A stretch of 64,000 bases of DNA from Variovorax saccharolyticus (GTDB lineage: Bacteria; Pseudomonadota; Gammaproteobacteria; Burkholderiales; Burkholderiaceae_C): assembly GCF_030316765.1 (NCBI RefSeq), contig NZ_JASZYT010000001.1:868001-932000 (forward strand). The letters run 5' to 3'. A model generated the notes under the pieces. That model was not told the origin of the DNA and did no database searches. It saw nothing but the letters and a program-made list of their open reading frames with translations. Every line of letters begins with the position of its first letter. Position 1 is the stretch's first letter. This document shows, piece after piece, positions 7,442-14,957 of the stretch. The position numbers and the translations under genes are program-made.

Positions 7442-8764
7442 ATGGGGACATCGAGCCCGTACCGGGCGCTGGCGCTGCTGGCCTGCACTTCTCTTGCATG
7501 GTCGAATGCGACGGCGCAGACACAGGGATCGTCGGCGAGCCGAAATGCGAACCAGCGCCTGGAGGCGCTGCAGAAGCAGCTAAGGGAGCAGGGGCGACAG
7601 ATCGATGCACTTCGGGAACAGGCGCAGCAGCAGGAGGCTCGCTACCGCGAACTCCAGGAGCGCCTCGACACGCAGGACGCGCGCGCCGCGCCGCGTCCGG
7701 ATGCGGCGGCGCAGACGGCCGATGCCAAGCCCACGCCGGACCGCGAAGCCCCGGATGCCGGCGCCAGGCCGGTGCAGGTCGGTGTCGCTCCCAGCGACGA
7801 GGCCCCGCAGCCGCCCCAGGTGGCCCAGCTGTTCGACGAGCCCGGGATCCTCACGCCGAAGGGAAAGTTCGTCTTCGAGCCCTCGCTGTTCTATGGCTAT
7901 TCTTCGAGCAACCGGGTCGCGCTGGTCGGCTACACCGTGATTCCGGCCCTGCTGATCGGCCTGGTCGATGTGCGCGAGTTCAAGCGCAATACCTTCATCG
8001 GCACGCTGACCGGCCGCTGGGGCGCCACCAACCGGCTCGAGTTCGAAGCCAAGTTGCCTTATGTCTCCCGCTCCGACTCGACCATCAGTCGCGAGATCTT
8101 CACCGGCTCGGCCTTCGACAACGTCTTCAACACCAAGGGTCAGGGCGTGGGCGACGCGGAACTCGCGGCGCGCTACCAGCTGTCCGACGGCAAGGACGGC
8201 AAGCCCTACGTGATCGGCGGCTTGCGCTTCAAGTCCAAGACCGGCAAGGACCCGTTCGACGTCGTGACCGACTGCGTCACGCGCTGCATCGGCAACGCCA
8301 CCGGCACCGGCCTGCCGCTGGACCTGCCCACCGGTTCGGGCTTCTATTCGCTGCAGCCCGGCTTCACCTGGCTGCTGCCTTCGGACCCGGCCGTGTTCTT
8401 CGGCGGCGTCACCTACACGTACAACTTTTCCCGCAGCGGCATCAGTCGGCTGGTGCTGAACGGCGAACGCGAGTTCATCGGCGACGTCAAGCCGGGCAAC
8501 GTCTGGGGCATCAACTTCGGCATGGGCCTGTCGATCAACGACCGCTCGTCGTTCAGCCTCGGGATGGAGCTTTATTCGATCGGTCCCACGGAGCAGAATG
8601 GCCAGCGCGTGCTGGGCTCGGTGCGCACGCAGCTGTCGTCGCTCCTGCTCGGCTACTCCTACCGCTACAGCCCGAAGACGACCCTGAACGTGACCGTGGG
8701 CGCCGGCCTGACCCGGGACACGCCCGACCTCCAGTTGACCGTCAGACTGCCCATGTCGTTCTAG
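7442..8764 (+). CDS. Coiled-coil plus beta-barrel outer-membrane protein, FapF-like exporter candidate
   Basis: A 440-aa protein with a signal peptide (to about residue 26, ATAQ). Residues about 35-80 form a heptad-rich coiled coil (RLEALQKQLREQGRQIDALR), then a Pro/Ala-rich linker, then from about residue 130 to the end alternating amphipathic strands with aromatic ends (FVFEPSLFYGYSS, FEAKLPYVSRSD, LLLGYSYRYSPKT), i.e. an outer-membrane barrel of the phenol-degradation-meta/transporter type. This is the architecture of FapF, the pore that secretes Pseudomonas amyloid subunits (coiled-coil trimer plus barrel), and the length is the same. A strong AAGGAGGGG lies just before the ATG. It is divergent from the Gly-rich operon and 13 bp before the regulator gene. 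Confidence 0.8.
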   Translation: MGTSSPYRALALLACTSLAWSNATAQTQGSSASRNANQRLEALQKQLREQGRQIDALREQAQQQEARYRELQERLDTQDARAAPRPDAAAQTADAKPTPDREAPDAGARPVQVGVAPSDEAPQPPQVAQLFDEPGILTPKGKFVFEPSLFYGYSSSNRVALVGYTVIPALLIGLVDVREFKRNTFIGTLTGRWGATNRLEFEAKLPYVSRSDSTISREIFTGSAFDNVFNTKGQGVGDAELAARYQLSDGKDGKPYVIGGLRFKSKTGKDPFDVVTDCVTRCIGNATGTGLPLDLPTGSGFYSLQPGFTWLLPSDPAVFFGGVTYTYNFSRSGISRLVLNGEREFIGDVKPGNVWGINFGMGLSINDRSSFSLGMELYSIGPTEQNGQRVLGSVRTQLSSLLLGYSYRYSPKTTLNVTVGAGLTRDTPDLQLTVRLPMSF

Positions 8765-8777
8765 CCACCGATGGCGG

Positions 8778-10289
8778 ATGCCCATGCAGCTACCAGGAAA
8801 CATCCTTTGCGTGACGCTCGGCGGCCACTCCGGCCGGGTGGCCGAGCAGTTGCTGGGGCGGGGTTGGAACCTCAGCCCCGTGACGGATCTCGCGGCGGCG
8901 GGACGGCTGCAGGCGCACCGCAAGTTCTCGCTCGGGCTGCTGGTCGTCGGCGCGGAGCCGGACGTGGCCGAGGAGTCGATGGAGGCCTGCATCGCGGCTT
9001 CACCAGGGGCCGAATGGGTGGCGCTGTGCGAGGCCCAGGCGCTGGAGTCCCCGGCTTTTCGCGAACTCGTCCTCGGCAGCTTCTTCGATCACCTGCTGCA
9101 GCCCTGCGACCTGCGTGAACTGGAGATGACCCTGGGACACGCGGCCAAGCGGGCGGGCCTGAGGCATCGCAACGAAGCGGCGCGGCGGTGCGCCGTGGAC
9201 GCGCTCGGGATGGTCGGGCAGGGGCCCGCGATCAGCCGGCTGCGCGAGCAGATCCGCAAGGTCGCGGCCACCGATGCGCCGGTGCTGATCGGTGGCGAGA
9301 GCGGCAGCGGCAAGGAGCTGGCTGCGCGCGCCATCCACCAGTGCTCGCCCCGTGCCGGCGGCCCGTTCGTCGCGGTCAATTGCGGCGCCATCTCGCCGTC
9401 GCTGATCCAGTCCGAGCTGTTCGGCCATGAGCGCGGCGCATTCACCGGCGCCTCGTCGGAACGGCGCGGCTTCATCGAGGCGGCCAGCGACGGCACGATC
9501 TTCCTCGACGAGATCGGCGACCTGCCGATCGAACTGCAGACCAACCTGCTGCGCTTCCTGCAGGAGAAGACCATCAGCCGCGTGGGCGGGGTGCGCAACC
9601 TGCACGTCGACGTGCGGGTCGTGGCGGCCTCGCACGTGGACCTTGCCGAAGCGGTCGCCGTGGGGCAGTTCCGCGAAGACCTGTTCTACCGGCTCAACGT
9701 GCTGTCGATCGAGGTCGAGCCGCTGCGCCGGCGCATGGAGGACGTGCCGATCCTGGCCGAGTACTTCTTCCAGCGCTGCATCGCCAAGACCAGGACCCGG
9801 GTCAAGGGCTTCAGCCGCCAGGCGCTGGCGGCGATGCTCGCGCACGAATGGCCGGGCAACGTCCGCGAGCTGTTCAATCGCGTGCAGCGCGCGGTCGTGA
9901 TGACCGACCGGCGCTTGATCGGGCCGACCGACATGGGGCTGGAGGCGGTCGAGAACGTGGCCGGCATGGGGCTCGACATCGCGCGCACGACCGCCGAGCG
10001 GGATGTGATCAGCCTCACGCTGACGCGCGTCGGCCGCAACATCACGCACGCCGCCCGCGAACTCGGCGTCTCGCGCATGACCTTGTACCGGCTCATGGAG
10101 AAGCACGGCATCGCGCTGGAATCGGAGTCGAGGCTGCAGCCGGCCTCGGCATGGAGCCCCGCGGCACCGGTGATCCGGCCGACCCCCGTGGCGCGGGTCG
10201 GCGACTCGATGGACGCGATGATGAAGTCGCCGGCTGCCGGCTACCGCTCCGATTGGTCCGGCGCCGGCAAGCCGGCGGGGCGTGCCTAG
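8778..10289 (+). CDS. Sigma-54-dependent transcriptional activator of the fap-like cluster
   Basis: A 503-aa bacterial enhancer-binding protein. Residues 1-140 form an N-terminal domain that lacks a standard receiver phosphorylation pocket and looks like the degenerate VpsR/FleQ-type domain. The AAA+ domain starts near residue 145, with Walker A GESGSGKE at 173-180, the sigma-54 contact loop GAFTGA at 220-225 and Walker B TIFLDEIGDL. A Fis-type helix-turn-helix follows near residues 420-450 (ITHAARELGVSRMTLYRLM). An unusual Pro/Ala-rich tail of about 50 residues ends it. It directly follows the beta-barrel gene and a sigma-54 promoter is present upstream of the Gly-rich gene, so it is the probable cluster activator. 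VpsR-like proteins often respond to c-di-GMP; that is family inference. Confidence 0.9.
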   Translation: MPMQLPGNILCVTLGGHSGRVAEQLLGRGWNLSPVTDLAAAGRLQAHRKFSLGLLVVGAEPDVAEESMEACIAASPGAEWVALCEAQALESPAFRELVLGSFFDHLLQPCDLRELEMTLGHAAKRAGLRHRNEAARRCAVDALGMVGQGPAISRLREQIRKVAATDAPVLIGGESGSGKELAARAIHQCSPRAGGPFVAVNCGAISPSLIQSELFGHERGAFTGASSERRGFIEAASDGTIFLDEIGDLPIELQTNLLRFLQEKTISRVGGVRNLHVDVRVVAASHVDLAEAVAVGQFREDLFYRLNVLSIEVEPLRRRMEDVPILAEYFFQRCIAKTRTRVKGFSRQALAAMLAHEWPGNVRELFNRVQRAVVMTDRRLIGPTDMGLEAVENVAGMGLDIARTTAERDVISLTLTRVGRNITHAARELGVSRMTLYRLMEKHGIALESESRLQPASAWSPAAPVIRPTPVARVGDSMDAMMKSPAAGYRSDWSGAGKPAGRA

Positions 10290-10301
10290 GGTGAACGCGC
10301 C

Positions 10302-11597
10302 CTAGCTGCCGGCGTCGAGCGCCCGCACCGCGGCAATGGCGCTGCGCACGGCGCCTTCGAGCGTGGCCGGGTAGGGGCCGGCCACGTGGTCGCCGCAAGC
10401 CAGCAGGCCTTCGGCCACCTGCTGCGGCGGGCGCACCAGCCCCGGCGTGCAGGCGAAGGTGGCGCGCCGCTCGACCACCGTCAGCACCGCTCGCAGCCGC
10501 TCCAGGCCGAGTTGCTCGCGGGCCTGAGCCAGCACCTGCCGCTGCAGGGTCTCGCGATCCGCGCTGCTGGCGCTGACGACGAAAGCCAGCAGGCCGTGCG
10601 GGCCGCCGAGCCGGCCGCGATCGAACACGAATTGCGCCGGCGCGTCCGGCCGGCTGCGCAGCGCGAGCAGGGCGGCCGGCAGCGCGGCGTCGGCGTGGAG
10701 ATAGACGGTCGCGATGGCCTCATGCGCCAGCCCGTCGGCGGCGGCGGCCCAGCCGGGCGCTACGTCTGCGGCCAGCCGCGCCGCCTCCCAGGGCGGGCAG
10801 GCCAGCACCACCCGATCGAAGGGCTGGCCGTCGACCCGCCAGCCGGCGCCGTCGCGCGCCAGGCTGCGCACCCGGTGGCCGGCTTCGGTCCGGGCGCCGT
10901 GCTGGCGCAGCCACCGATCGGCGGCGTCGGGGAACAGCGCGCCGAGGTCGACGCGCGGCAGCAGCAACTGCGATCCGCCCGGGGTCTTGAACAGCGCGTC
11001 GTCGAGCACCCTGAGGAACACCTGGCCGCTGGCTTCGGCGACCGGCGTGTTCAGAGCCGACAGGCACAGCGGCTCGGTGAGTTCGGCCTGCACGCGCGGC
11101 GTCAGGGTGGCGCAGAGGTCGGCGACCGATTGGTTGCGCGGACAGTCGAAGCCCTGCCGCTGCCAGCGCGTGGACGTCCTGAGCAGCGACAGCTTGTCCC
11201 GCCACGACCAGCCGCGCGCGCCCAGCACGCCCGCCAGCACGTCGAGCGGCAGCGCCAGCCGTCGCGCCGCCTCGTCGAGCCGGCGCGGCAAATGCGGCAG
11301 GGCCAGCCCGCCGCCGTCGGGAAAGCGCAGGACCAGCGGGATGCGCTGCAGGGCGGTCTCGGCATCGATGCCGACGCGTGCCATCAACGCCAGCGTTTCG
11401 GTGTAGGCGCCGATCAGGATGTGCTGGCCGTTGTCGAGCAGCACGGGCGAGCCGTCGGGCAGCGTCGCCGGCACGGCGCGTGCGCGGCCGCCCCATTGGC
11501 GCGCTGCCTCGAACACCGTGACCGAATGCCCGGCCCGCGTCGCCTCGACGGCGCAGGCCATCCCGGCCCAGCCGCCGCCGATCACTGAAAGGTTCAT
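10302..11597 (-). CDS. hpnE: Hydroxysqualene dehydroxylase HpnE
   Basis: FAD-dependent enzyme that reduces hydroxysqualene to squalene, the last of the three-step HpnC/HpnD/HpnE route from farnesyl diphosphate. The 431-aa protein opens with a dinucleotide-binding fold (VIGGGWAGMACAVEAT) and the family block LLDNGQHILIGAYTETL; the C-terminal FAD segment LLACGDHVAGPYPATLEGAVRSG-like is present. It is the last gene of the leftward hpnC-hpnD-hpnE set, separated from hpnD by 271 bp filled with repeats. Squalene would feed hopanoid synthesis, but no squalene-hopene cyclase gene is in the window. Confidence 0.93.
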   Translation of the reverse strand: MNLSVIGGGWAGMACAVEATRAGHSVTVFEAARQWGGRARAVPATLPDGSPVLLDNGQHILIGAYTETLALMARVGIDAETALQRIPLVLRFPDGGGLALPHLPRRLDEAARRLALPLDVLAGVLGARGWSWRDKLSLLRTSTRWQRQGFDCPRNQSVADLCATLTPRVQAELTEPLCLSALNTPVAEASGQVFLRVLDDALFKTPGGSQLLLPRVDLGALFPDAADRWLRQHGARTEAGHRVRSLARDGAGWRVDGQPFDRVVLACPPWEAARLAADVAPGWAAAADGLAHEAIATVYLHADAALPAALLALRSRPDAPAQFVFDRGRLGGPHGLLAFVVSASSADRETLQRQVLAQAREQLGLERLRAVLTVVERRATFACTPGLVRPPQQVAEGLLACGDHVAGPYPATLEGAVRSAIAAVRALDAGS

Positions 11598-11599
11598 GG

Positions 11600-11693
11600 C
11601 TCGCCCCCAGGTTGCCCCTCACTGCGTGTGGGGCGCCCACCCCCTGCCGGGGGCAACACCAGCGGCCTGGCAGAGCCAGTTCCGCGGTGTTTC
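11600..11693 (-). repeat. About 90-bp intergenic repeat, copy 1
   Basis: Reading leftward it runs GAAACACCGCGGAACTGGC ... GCCGCTGGTGTTGCCCCCG ... GGGGGTGGGCGCC ... CAACCTGGGGGCGAG and ends three bases from the hpnE start codon. Two further copies are at 11779-11868 and 39479-39571. The three share most positions. Copies 1 and 2 face each other head to head, so the transcript across this gap could form a long hairpin. Confidence 0.8.
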
Positions 11694-11778
11694 ACCAACG
11701 GGCCTGGCTGTGCCGGCCGACCGAGGAGGCGCAGTGCGTGTACTGCGGCGGCGCGCAGCGCCCGCCTGTTCGTGGGCA

Positions 11779-11868
11779 GTCGCGGAACCGGCTTTGCCGG
11801 GCCGCTGGCTGCGCCCCCGGCAGGGGGTGGGCGCCCGGACACGCAGTGCCGGGCAACCTGGGGGCGAG
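11779..11868 (+). repeat. About 90-bp intergenic repeat, copy 2
   Basis: Contains CGCGGAACCGGCTTTGCCGG, GCCCCCGGCAGGGGGTGGGC and CAACCTGGGGGCGAG. It ends exactly at the stop codon of hpnD on the opposite strand and is inverted with respect to copy 1, 85 bp away. Confidence 0.8.
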
Positions 11869-12708
11869 TCACAACCGGCCGAGGGCCTGGACGCGCCAGG
11901 CCAGCCAAAGCTTGCGGACCGGCGTCAGGCTCACGCGCTGATCGAGCACCTGGAAGTCGTCGCGCGTGATCTCGTCGAGCAGGGTGCGGTAGATGCTGGC
12001 CATCATCAGTCCCGGCTTCTGGGTCCGGCGGTCGGCCGCGGGCAGCAGGGCCAGCGCCTCGTCGTAGGCGGCCTGCGCGCGTTCGGCCTGGAACTTCATC
12101 AGGGCCACGAAGCGCGGCGAGTGCACGCGGTTCAGTATTTCGTGCGCCTTGACATCGAACTGCTGCAGCTCGTTGACCGGCAGGTAGATGCGGCCGCGCC
12201 GCGCGTCCTCGCCGACGTCGCGGATGATGTTGGTCAACTGCAGGGCGAGGCCGAGCTTGTGCGCGTACGCGGTGGTCTGCGCATCGGTCTGGCCGAAGAT
12301 GCGCGCCGCGCCTTCGCCCACCACGCCGGCCACCAGGTGGCAATAGCGGCGCAGGGCCGGGAAGTCGAGGTAGCGGGTCTGGTCCAGATCCATCTGGCAG
12401 CCCTCGATCACCTGCTGCAGGTGCTGCTCCTCGATGCCGTAGGCGGTCGTCTGCGGCATCAGCGCCTTCATCACCGGATGGTGAGGCTGGCCGGCGAAGG
12501 ACTGGGCCACCTCGGTGCGCCACCAGGCCAGCTTGGTCGCCGCCACGCCGGGATCGCTGATTTCGTCGACCACGTCGTCGATCTCGCGGCAGAAGGCATA
12601 GAAGGCCGTGATCGCGGCGCGGCGCGGCTTCGGGAGAAACAGAAAGGCGTAATAAAAACTGCTGCCCGATGCAGCGGCCTTGTCCTGGACGTACTGCTCG
12701 GGGGTCAT
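11869..12708 (-). CDS. hpnD: Presqualene diphosphate synthase HpnD
   Basis: Condenses two farnesyl diphosphates to presqualene diphosphate. The 279-aa trans-isoprenyl synthase has both aspartate-rich motifs: FCREIDDVVDEI near the N-terminus and LTNIIRDVGEDARRGRIYLP in the second half, with the substrate segment SSFYYAFLFLPKPRR at the start. The start is the Met of MTPEQYVQDK; an upstream in-frame ATG would add 19 residues not typical of the family. It begins 13 bp after the hpnC stop, so the two are cotranscribed. Confidence 0.93.
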   Translation of the reverse strand: MTPEQYVQDKAAASGSSFYYAFLFLPKPRRAAITAFYAFCREIDDVVDEISDPGVAATKLAWWRTEVAQSFAGQPHHPVMKALMPQTTAYGIEEQHLQQVIEGCQMDLDQTRYLDFPALRRYCHLVAGVVGEGAARIFGQTDAQTTAYAHKLGLALQLTNIIRDVGEDARRGRIYLPVNELQQFDVKAHEILNRVHSPRFVALMKFQAERAQAAYDEALALLPAADRRTQKPGLMMASIYRTLLDEITRDDFQVLDQRVSLTPVRKLWLAWRVQALGRL

Positions 12709-12721
12709 CGTGCGGGCCTCT

Positions 12722-13618
12722 TCATGCGGCTGATTGTCTCCGCATCCGCAGGGCCCGCCAGGCAAGCAGCGGCGCGTCGCCGGGGCCGATGGCCGGCCGG
12801 CGCGAAAAACTGTCGCAGCCCTGGGCTTCGATCTTGTCGAGGATGCGGCTGCCGCCCTGGACCACGAAGCGCAGTTCCCAGCCGGCCCGGCCGGGCAGCC
12901 GATGCACCAGCGGAGCTCCCTCCTGCATCAGGGCGCGCGCCCAGGCGACTTCGCTCGCCACCAGAGCGATCGCAGCCGACGGCGGCGCGGTGGAGGCCAG
13001 CGGCGCGAAGCGCTCGAAGTCGCCGGCCGCAAGCCCGTGGGCGTCGCAGTCCGCGCGCGGCAGATAGCGGCGGCCGCGCGGCAGGTCGACGCCCAGGTCC
13101 TGCCAGAAATTGATCAGTTGCAGCGCGCTGCAGATTGCGTCGCTCTGCGCCAGCGATCGGGCATCGGTGACGCCGTAGAGATGCAGCAGCAGGCGGCCGA
13201 CCGGGTTGGCGGAGCGGCGGCAGTAGTCCAGCAGTTCGGCGCGGTCGGCATAGCCGGCGCGGTCGCGAGTCTTCTCGATGTCCTGCACGAAGGCCGACAG
13301 AAGATCGGCCAGCAGGCTTTCGGGCAGTGCGAATTCGCGCATCGCCGCGGCCAGCGGCCCGAACACCTCGGGCCAGCGGGTCGAGGCGGCGGCGCCGCGC
13401 GCCGTGGCGGCCAGATCGGCGCGGTAGGCCCGCAGGCTCTCCAGCCGCTCGGCCGCGGTGGCATCGCCCTCGTCGGCGATGTCGTCCGCGGTGCGCGCGA
13501 AGGCGTAGATGGCGGCGATGGGCGGCCGCAGCCGTGGCGGGCAGAGCCAGGAAGCGACCGGGAAGTTTTCATAGTGCGTGGGCGCGGCGGCGCGCACGGG
13601 GGAGGGCGTTGAAGACAC
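12722..13618 (-). CDS. hpnC: Squalene synthase-like enzyme HpnC (hydroxysqualene synthase)
   Basis: Converts presqualene diphosphate to hydroxysqualene. The 298-aa protein has HYENFPVASWL at the N-terminus (family start), the first Asp-rich motif FARTADDIADEG, and the second, LINFWQDLGVDLPRGRRYLP. I chose the GTG at 13618 because homologous sequence begins shortly after it; an ATG at 13708 would add 30 residues of no visible similarity, and neither start has a strong ribosome-binding site. First gene of hpnC-hpnD-hpnE. Confidence 0.88.
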   Translation of the reverse strand: MSSTPSPVRAAAPTHYENFPVASWLCPPRLRPPIAAIYAFARTADDIADEGDATAAERLESLRAYRADLAATARGAAASTRWPEVFGPLAAAMREFALPESLLADLLSAFVQDIEKTRDRAGYADRAELLDYCRRSANPVGRLLLHLYGVTDARSLAQSDAICSALQLINFWQDLGVDLPRGRRYLPRADCDAHGLAAGDFERFAPLASTAPPSAAIALVASEVAWARALMQEGAPLVHRLPGRAGWELRFVVQGGSRILDKIEAQGCDSFSRRPAIGPGDAPLLAWRALRMRRQSAA

Positions 13619-13701
13619 GCGGCGGATTGTGCTGCAAGCCACGGGCTGGCTTTCCCGGCATCCGGATGAACACAAAGCAATTACCGCCACGATGTTTTCG
13701 T

Positions 13702-13730
13702 TTGACACCGATTCGCGTTTACCCTAAATT
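13702..13730 (+). promoter_or_regulatory. Sigma-70 promoter of the RND efflux operon
   Basis: TTGACA at 13702-13707, a 17-bp spacer, and TAAATT at 13725-13730: a near-consensus housekeeping promoter, 50 bp before the adaptor ATG. Confidence 0.75.
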
Positions 13731-13741
13731 ACTAACCGGCT

Positions 13742-13755
13742 GGTCATTAATGACC
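13742..13755. promoter_or_regulatory. Perfect palindrome GGTCATTAATGACC, likely repressor operator
   Basis: A 14-bp perfect palindrome a few bases downstream of the predicted transcription start, preceded by TAACCGGCTGGTCA, which itself has the ACC-N4-GGT half-site pattern of TetR-family operators. Such placement would block RNA polymerase. No TetR gene is adjacent in this window. Confidence 0.5.
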
Positions 13756-13779
13756 CCCGATCTCCTTCAAGGGTGCTCC

Positions 13780-14946
13780 ATGACCATGTCGTCCCTCATT
13801 CCATCCCCTGGTCGCGCCTGCCTGTTGTTGCTGGCCGCGGCGCTGCTGGCCGGCTGCTCGCGCCCGCCGGCGACCGAGGAGCCCCTGCGTTCGGTCAAGG
13901 TGGTCCAGGTGGGCGTGAGCGCCTACGACACCGAGCCCGAATTCTCGGCCGAGGTGAAGGCCCGGGTCGAGTCGCGGCTCGGCTTCCGCGTCGCCGGCAA
14001 GATCGCGCGCCGGCAGGCCGAACTGGGCCAGCACGTGCAGGCCGGCCAGGTGCTGGCCCAGCTCGACCCCCAGGACTTCCGGCTCGCCGCCGAAGGCGCC
14101 AGGGCGCAGCATGCGGCGGCCCTGACCAACCGCGACCTGGCACTGGCGGACCTCAAGCGCTACCGCGAACTGCGGCAGCAGAACTTCATCAGCGGCGCCG
14201 ACCTCGAGCGCCGTGAAAGCACTTACAAGGCGGCCCAGGCGCAGCTCGAGCAGGCGCAGGCGCAGCTGTCCGCGCAGGGCAACCAGACCAGCTACACCTC
14301 GCTGGTGGCCGACGTTCCGGGCATCGTGACCGCGATCGAGGCCGAGCCGGGGCAGGTGGTGGCGGCCGGCGCGCCGGTGGTGCGCATCGCCCAGGACGGG
14401 GCCCGCGACGTCGTCTTCGCCGTGCCCGAGGACCGGGCGGCGCTGATCAAGCCGGGTTCGGCGGTCACGGTGCGCGGCTGGGCCGGCGGCGGCGAGTTCG
14501 AGGGCAAGGTGCGCGAGGTCGCCGCCAGTGCCGACGCGGTGACCCGCACCTATTCGGTCAAGGTGGCGATCGATGCCGCGACCTCGCCGGCGCTCGGCGC
14601 CACGGTCTACGCGCGGCCCAAGGCGCTGTCGCACAACGGCGCGCCGGTGCTCAAGCTGCCGACCAGCGCCCTGCGCCAGGAAGGCACGGGCACCGCGGTC
14701 TGGGTGCTCGATCCGGCCAGCATGACGGTGCGTTCGCAGCCGGTCCAGGTCGCCACGGCCGACGGCAACGACGCGGTCATCGCCTCGGGCGTGACGCCCG
14801 GCATGCTGGTGGTGGCGGCCGGCGTGCATGTGCTGTCGCCGGGGCAGAAGGTGTCGATCTACCGCGACAAGTCGTCGGCAGCGGCCGCCGCCGCAGCGAC
14901 CGCGGCGCTGCCGTCCGCCGTCGTGGCGCCGGTGGCCTCGCGCTGA
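13780..14946 (+). CDS. RND efflux periplasmic adaptor, lipoprotein
   Basis: Membrane-fusion protein of a tripartite efflux pump; 388 aa. A lipobox LLAGC places the lipidated Cys at residue 26. Domains in order: beta-barrel/lipoyl half (VAGKIARRQAELGQHVQAGQ), a short alpha-hairpin (residues about 110-165, rich in Ala/Gln), second lipoyl half (VADVPGIVTAIEAEPGQVV), beta-barrel and membrane-proximal region, then an Ala-rich tail. The downstream pump begins 11 bp later. ATGs at 13750 and 13786 are alternative starts; the chosen one lies just before the signal sequence. Substrates are not evident. Confidence 0.88.
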   Translation: MTMSSLIPSPGRACLLLLAAALLAGCSRPPATEEPLRSVKVVQVGVSAYDTEPEFSAEVKARVESRLGFRVAGKIARRQAELGQHVQAGQVLAQLDPQDFRLAAEGARAQHAAALTNRDLALADLKRYRELRQQNFISGADLERRESTYKAAQAQLEQAQAQLSAQGNQTSYTSLVADVPGIVTAIEAEPGQVVAAGAPVVRIAQDGARDVVFAVPEDRAALIKPGSAVTVRGWAGGGEFEGKVREVAASADAVTRTYSVKVAIDAATSPALGATVYARPKALSHNGAPVLKLPTSALRQEGTGTAVWVLDPASMTVRSQPVQVATADGNDAVIASGVTPGMLVVAAGVHVLSPGQKVSIYRDKSSAAAAAAATAALPSAVVAPVASR

Positions 14947-14957
14947 GGACGCCGCCG

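Noticed and set aside
13619..13708. ATG at 13708 as hpnC start
   Set aside because: It adds 30 residues unlike the family and would extend over the -35 and -10 region of the divergent efflux promoter.
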